Shown here piece after piece: positions 59,182 to 64,000 of a stretch of DNA of 64,000 nucleotides. Both the position numbers and the translations under genes were made by a program. The notes beneath the pieces are model-generated. The model saw only the letters and a program-made list of their open reading frames with translations. It was not told where the DNA came from and did no database searches. The DNA comes from Malachius bipustulatus (Eukaryota > Arthropoda > Insecta > Coleoptera > Melyridae), in contig OU342635.1 in assembly GCA_910589415.1 (NCBI GenBank), positions 39,706,929 through 39,770,928 of the forward strand, in the 5' to 3' direction. Position 1 is the first letter of the stretch; each line of letters begins with the position of its first letter.

Positions 59182-62100
59182 CTAACCAATTACACTAGTT
59201 TCAAGCGTTTTCTTCCCCTTCCCTTCTTGAATCAATGGAAATTCATCTTCTTTATCATTCACTGAATTAACTTGCAAAAATTTACTACTAACATTCGTTT
59301 GATGTACCGCTGGCAGTTCCACCCCATCAGGTGGCATGGTTGTAATGCTCCCATCATCCCCAACTCGTAGACCAATAGTCGCTCCAAATCTAGCAGTGGC
59401 TTGCTTGACAGTATCATCTAACTTCTCTTGCACTACGTTGAAACACATCGACATGAGCGCCAGTCCAAAAACTAAATACACAAGAGTTACAATCACCAAG
59501 ATTGCGTTACTTGGAACGATATCCCCAAATCCGATGGTTGACATGGATATGAAGACGAAATAGAAAGCGTCAAAGAATGAGTTGTCTTCTAGGAATTTCC
59601 AATAGATGAAGGCGCCGAGAAACAGGTATATTAGAAGAATGAAGATCGCCAAGGTGATTGGGAGGTTGAATTCATCATTGATTTCGTAAGCTGACATTGC
59701 GGGAGTTGTGGGGGTTTGTGGGGTAGTTGATGGTACATTTTCAGGGTTTTCTGGGTCTATGAATGTTGATGGTCTTCGGAAAGTTGCTATATCGTACATC
59801 ATTTGAGCTCCTTTCATTATTTCCTGTAAAAGAAGAGATTTTTATGTCTTGAAAGGCTAAGAGGGATTTGGTTGTGAGAAAGAAATTGAAGAAAAAATCC
59901 AGAAATGATTGAATTAAACTTAATTTTAACATATTCCTGAGGTAACTGAAATAGTCAATTTAGACGATAAGATGATAGTAGAGTTAATGACAATAAAAAG
60001 ACGTAAGGGTCTTGTAAGTTTGATGAACTTAAGGCAAATTTTAGAGGAAGGAAATTATGGATTATTTGTTTAGCAGATAACTTACATGTACGTGAGCTGT
60101 CTTCCTAGCTGCTCTGCAATTTCCTGTATAGTACAATCTCCTCACGTAAGACCATACATATTTAATACTTCTCGTAAATAATTTACCAAAATCTGTGAGA
60201 GCGATTAGAAATAATGGTATACCAACAATTGCATAAAATATTGTAACGATTTTTCCAACGTGAGTTGATGGTGATAAATGACCATATCCTGGAAAAGTGA
60301 CTTTATTTATTGAATACTAGTCTACTTTTATCGATCTTAAGTTACCTATAGTTGTATATACCGTGCCGCAATATACCATAGCATTCCAGAGTGTCCAAAT
60401 CTTGCTTCCATTTTCAGTTTTCGCAGTGAAAGGTTTCAACTTCCTCGTTCCTATATTATCTTTCACTTTACCCTCATAATCCTTCAATCTATCATGTAAC
60501 TCCTTCCTGCAAACCTGAACTCCAGCTGGTGATGAAGAAGACATATCGTGAATCAGACTTATTATTTCATATTTCTCTTTCTGTAGATCATGTTCAATTA
60601 ACTGCGGTTCATGTACTCCACCTTATAATCAATCAAAAAATCACAGAGTAGTATAATATCATAATACACAGATATAAATAAATCATGTCACACCTTCAAC
60701 CATCTGGAATAAGACTGCACCCCCGAATGTGTAAAGGACGATCACAATCCCCAAAAAGAGATGTGTGAACCACTGTCGGCTCCACTTGCCAAACTTGTGG
60801 TACATCCAGAGGGCGCTCTTCTCTCCCACTCCCATTCCTGTTTTGGCTGTATGCATGGTGAAGTCTCGTAGTCCATGGAGCTGGTCGAATACGAATACTG
60901 AAGCTTTACGTCCTGGACGTATAGTGGTTGCCCTGGAGGTGATGGAGCCATCCTGGGAGGGCTGTATTATCAGGGTGGGACGTATGAAGGCTACACGCTT
61001 GCTGCTTATACTTGAGGGGGTTTTTGGTGGAGCCATGCTTGAGGTTGGTGAGTCTGTTGCTGGAAGAAATGGAACTAAGTAGAGCATTTTTATCTCATGA
61101 AAAATAAATAAATAAACTTTTTTCTTTTTGTTGTTTATCTCTTTATATTGATTCTATATTAATATTGGAAGAAAATGACTTATTAACCGCGAATGTTACC
61201 ATCATCGATAAAAAAAATAAATAATGAATAAATTATTATTTATCTTCAAAAACCTGAACGCAGCAGGAAAGCAGACTGATTTTTAGTAGAAACAAATTTC
61301 GTAAGATTTTTTGAGTAATAATTATTCTTCGTTGCACTAAAGTGAAGAAATGACATCAACACATTCACTATCCCTCAACGCGCGACGCGCGTTTAATGTT
61401 ACTTACAAAATGTGCCCGCACCGCGCCAGGCGCGTTTGCATGTTGCTGATTTCAAGAAAAAATTAAAAAAAAAATTAGTTGGAGAAGGAGCCACGTGTAG
61501 TAGGTATAAGTACCGTACTTAACGCGTTGTTACGCACCGCGCGAAGTGCGTTGATAGGCACTATGCAAAGTACAACCTTTTCTTGTGCCCACAATGCGCT
61601 ACGCGCGTTTTTTTTTTTTTGCTTTTCAAATTTAACAAAAATATTTATAATTGGATTTTACATTCGCTTATACTAGTAAAAACGCGTTTGGCTAAAATTA
61701 TATGCGGGGGCACCTGACTCTGATAACGAATATAGAGGCAGTGAATGTGTTAAAAATTATGTGAAGGAATTTATTTAATTTTAATTTTTTAATTGTGAAA
61801 GCAGCTTCATTGTACATTGATTGTTAGCAGAAGACAAAGTCGTGGGATTTTTTTGGACGATTTTCTTTGTATTCATAAAGGGAAGAAATGGGGCATTAGA
61901 AATTGTGTGGAAGAATTTATTGTATGTATTTTATTTTTTTAATTGTGAAAGCAGCTTGAATGTAGACCGATGTTTGATAGAAGATAAGTTCGAGGTATTA
62001 TATTGAGCAATTTTCTTTGTATTAACGTGAATAAATTGCACTTGAAATTATGTGGAAGAATTTATTTTATTTTATTTTTCTAAAATTGTGAAAGCAGCTT

Positions 62101-62645
62101 CAATGTAGACCGATTTTTAATAGAAGAAAACTTCGAGGTATTTTTTGAGCAATTTTATTTGTATTAAAGTGAAGAAATGGCATTATAAATTATGTGAAAG
62201 AATTTGTTTTATTTTATTTCTTTAATTGTGAAAGCACATTTTTACTAGAGACAAATTCGTGGGATTATTTTCAGCCTCCTATTTGTAGAAAACTGAAGAA
62301 TTGAAGGTTACAGGTTATAAATTCTGACAAGAGTTTATTTGGCTCTCTTCTATAATAATGAGAGCAGAGTGATTTTTGTATGATAAATAAATCGCGAAAT
62401 TGTCTTGAAATTTATTGTTTTGAAAAATTAGAAATAATTATTTCGCTTTCATATAATTATTAAATAAAAATTCTTCTCATACCACAATTCTCACAATAAA
62501 CAATCAAATCCAAGATCTCCCGAATTACGAAAACACCTTGCTAATCATATAATAATTATAATAAAAATGTATCTAAATGCTCTAAACTAATTATTATCAA
62601 AATTACACAAAGCGGATAATTGGAACACTCACCTGTAGATGACAT
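59182..62645 (-). CDS. Two-pore-domain (K2P, TWiK family) potassium channel, tandem paralogue
   Basis: Five GT-AG exons: 62633-62645, 60694-61059, 60346-60621, 60086-60288, 59182-59823 (13+366+276+203+642 nt; phases 1,1,1,0), giving 499 residues. The first exon encodes only MSST plus one base. Residues 5-126 hold KRVAFIRPTLIIQPS, RKASVFVFDQLHGLRDF, KWSRQWFTHLFL and TM1 to MVEG. Exon 3 carries the cap (to about 200) and P1 (NAMVYCGTVYTTIG). Exon 4 starts YGHLSPSTHVGK and encodes TM2 (FYAIVGIPLFLIALTDFGK). Exon 5 carries TM3 (LPITLAIFILLIYLFLGAF), P2 with TIGFG at about 382-386, TM4 (LVYLVFGLALMSMC) and GATIGLRVGDDG. All elements of a working subunit are present. A 5' UTR exon could lie further right. 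A second AG six bases into exon 2 (CAACAG) would drop two residues and keep the frame. Confidence 0.95.
61250..62320. repeat. ~145-bp tandem repeat in K2P intron 1, about five diverged copies
   Basis: AATTGTGAAAGCAGCTT, a GTAGACCGAT(T/G)TTT stretch, TTCG(A/T)GG(T/G)ATT, GAGCAATTTT and AAGTGAAGAAATG recur in order with starts near 61760, 61905, 62050 and 62200. An earlier diverged copy at about 61260-61355 is split from the rest by the MITE at 61356-61750. Confidence 0.8.
61356..61750. mobile_element. MITE with AACACATTCACT TIRs and CGCG hairpins
   Basis: AACACATTCACT at 61356 is reversed as AGTGAATGTGTT ending 61750. TTAA overlaps the right end; the left has TCAA, which may be a mutated TTAA target. 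The interior holds several CpG-rich hairpins unlike the AT-rich flanks: ACGCGCGACGCGCGT, CCGCGCCAGGCGCG, CACCGCGCGAAGTGCG and ATGCGCTACGCGCGT. Non-coding. Confidence 0.75.
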
Positions 62646-64000
62646 GTTTCAGTATAACTTTTTTGTTTTTCTTAACAAATCAGTTTTAAAATAGGAAATA
62701 TCTCTGATGGTGAAGAAAAATAAATCGGTACAAGACGAAGAAGTTGTTTGAGTTTTCAAAATGAATATGATTTTCTCGCTTGAGCCGCGCTGATTATGTT
62801 TATTTTGGCGATACAAAGAAAAGTGGTAGTCTGATAAATGGGTTAGCGTGAAAATGTGAATATCAAAATAACGGGAATCGTCGTCGGGACGCCAAGCGTC
62901 TGCGAGATGAACTCAAGATTTCTAACAGCGTCACACTTGACACTATAGGTGCTATAATACAGGCTGCCCAAAATATGTATCGAATAATGCTAATATCTTT
63001 TCATTTTTTTGCTTGTAATACATGAAAATAATTTAGTTTTTGTCTTACCATATTTCTTTGAGTGTAAAGTTGTTATTATGCCACGGATTATTTCTCGTTG
63101 CTATGATTTTTTCAAACAAAATAATTAATTGTTTTTAACATTAGCTTATCTTTTTTTTGCATAAATAAATTAAAACTATTTATAGCATTGTGGCAATATT
63201 TATTCAATTTATGCTAATCTTTCTAAGACGATGTTTCCTTCAAAAGTACTTCTTATAATTTGAATTTTTTTTTCGTAAATGTAAATTGCTTATACCTATC
63301 ATAATACCTACATATTCCCAAACTTTCCTCATTTTCATATTTTATTTTTAATTTTATAATTATATTTCTTGAATCATGTTTCTTTAATACGAGCTTTTTT
63401 GTAATTTTTGAGTTTTACGTTCTCTTGGGAATATTAATAATTAAAAAGATTTCAATTACCTAACCAAAGTTTCGGCTTTGATTTGAGCCTTCTTCAGGTT
63501 TAATTATTTCAATTTTTCTATAATTTTATTGATAGGTATAAAATTATTACCAAAATTGTAATGTACCTTGTGATGTTTGATTCCTGCAGACAAATATGAA
63601 ATTTATATTTATATTTTATTTTATGATCTTTATATTTATTTTATTAATTTTTTACTGGTAGGAGAATAATAATTGGATATATGGAGGTTGGACTAAATAA
63701 ACTATGAAATAATTTATATATACTTAGGTGCAAAAAAACCGGGCCACGTAGTATTTTTTGAAAGTCGAATTTATTTTTGAGATATTTTGACTTTCAGGTT
63801 ACACTTTTGATTTTTTTATTGATAAAGGCCTTCCTTTTGAACGATGCAAGGAACAATAAAATATGATACTTTTTCTCGTTTTAAGAAAAAATAACATCAC
63901 TTATGGCCGGTTGCACAAACGTAAATCAAAAATTGTTCGATAATTTCTGATTTTAAATTGCAAATATTGAAAATATGGCGAACATATTTAATGATCTTCT
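62646..64000. other. Upstream flank of the second K2P gene
   Basis: The promoter and 5' UTR of the second K2P gene should lie at 62646-62950, where the sequence is less AT-rich. Further right it is AT-rich with no recognised gene. A lone CAGGCTGCCC arm after TA near 62962 has no partner in the window. Confidence 0.45.

Noticed and set aside
1..64000. tRNA, rRNA, CRISPR arrays and bacterial-type operons
   Set aside because: No cloverleaf with A/B boxes, rRNA core or spaced direct-repeat array was seen; all genes are spliced eukaryotic genes.

Overview
This window is AT-rich animal DNA. Every gene is split by GT-AG introns, and the proteins look insect-like: a SLC7 light-chain amino-acid transporter, an N-acetylglucosamine kinase (Nagk), and TWiK/sandman-type two-pore potassium channels. 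The dense foldback and Tc1/mariner debris would suit a beetle or similar insect. The order is an inference; there is no rRNA or other direct marker.

Layout. (1) 1757-21403, plus strand: an eight-exon transporter of 483 residues. Its 13.2-kb first intron holds foldback elements, a mariner-type transposase relic with another element nested in it, a degenerate minisatellite and a ~650-bp tandem repeat. Intron 6 holds a Tc1-like relic. (2) 21404-27294: gene-free, with one 1-kb foldback element. (3) 27295-37596, minus strand: four-exon Nagk of 348 residues. Its introns hold foldback elements, a mariner-type remnant and two adjacent Arg/Lys/Cys-rich open segments (31021-31413) that look like a small sperm-type nuclear basic protein. 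(4) 38739-56635, minus strand: a K2P channel gene with two alternative 5' halves joined to the same two 3' exons. (5) 59182-62645, minus strand: a complete five-exon K2P paralogue of 499 residues. It has the same intron phases and the same 203-nt exon 4, so the two channel genes are a tandem duplication.

The main discovery candidates are these. The first K2P gene has two interchangeable modules for TM1, extracellular cap and first pore half. One is a single 1,540-nt exon with a ~400-residue tail carrying two RSxSxP motifs; the other is a two-exon set starting about 15 kb upstream. Both end at the same phase-1 junction inside the first selectivity filter. Second, the Arg-rich segments in the Nagk intron use mixed arginine codons, which suggests protein-level selection. 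Third, at least seven foldback elements share CAGGGTG ends and TA flanks but have unrelated interiors. Fourth, a 3.6-kb inverted-repeat element (49098-52734) contains TTATAAAAC repeats, an unexplained open frame and a nested 851-bp palindrome.

Functionally, the transporter imports amino acids with a 4F2hc-type partner, Nagk salvages GlcNAc, and the K2P channels set background potassium conductance. Nothing in the sequence ties these jobs together; they are neighbours, not a pathway.
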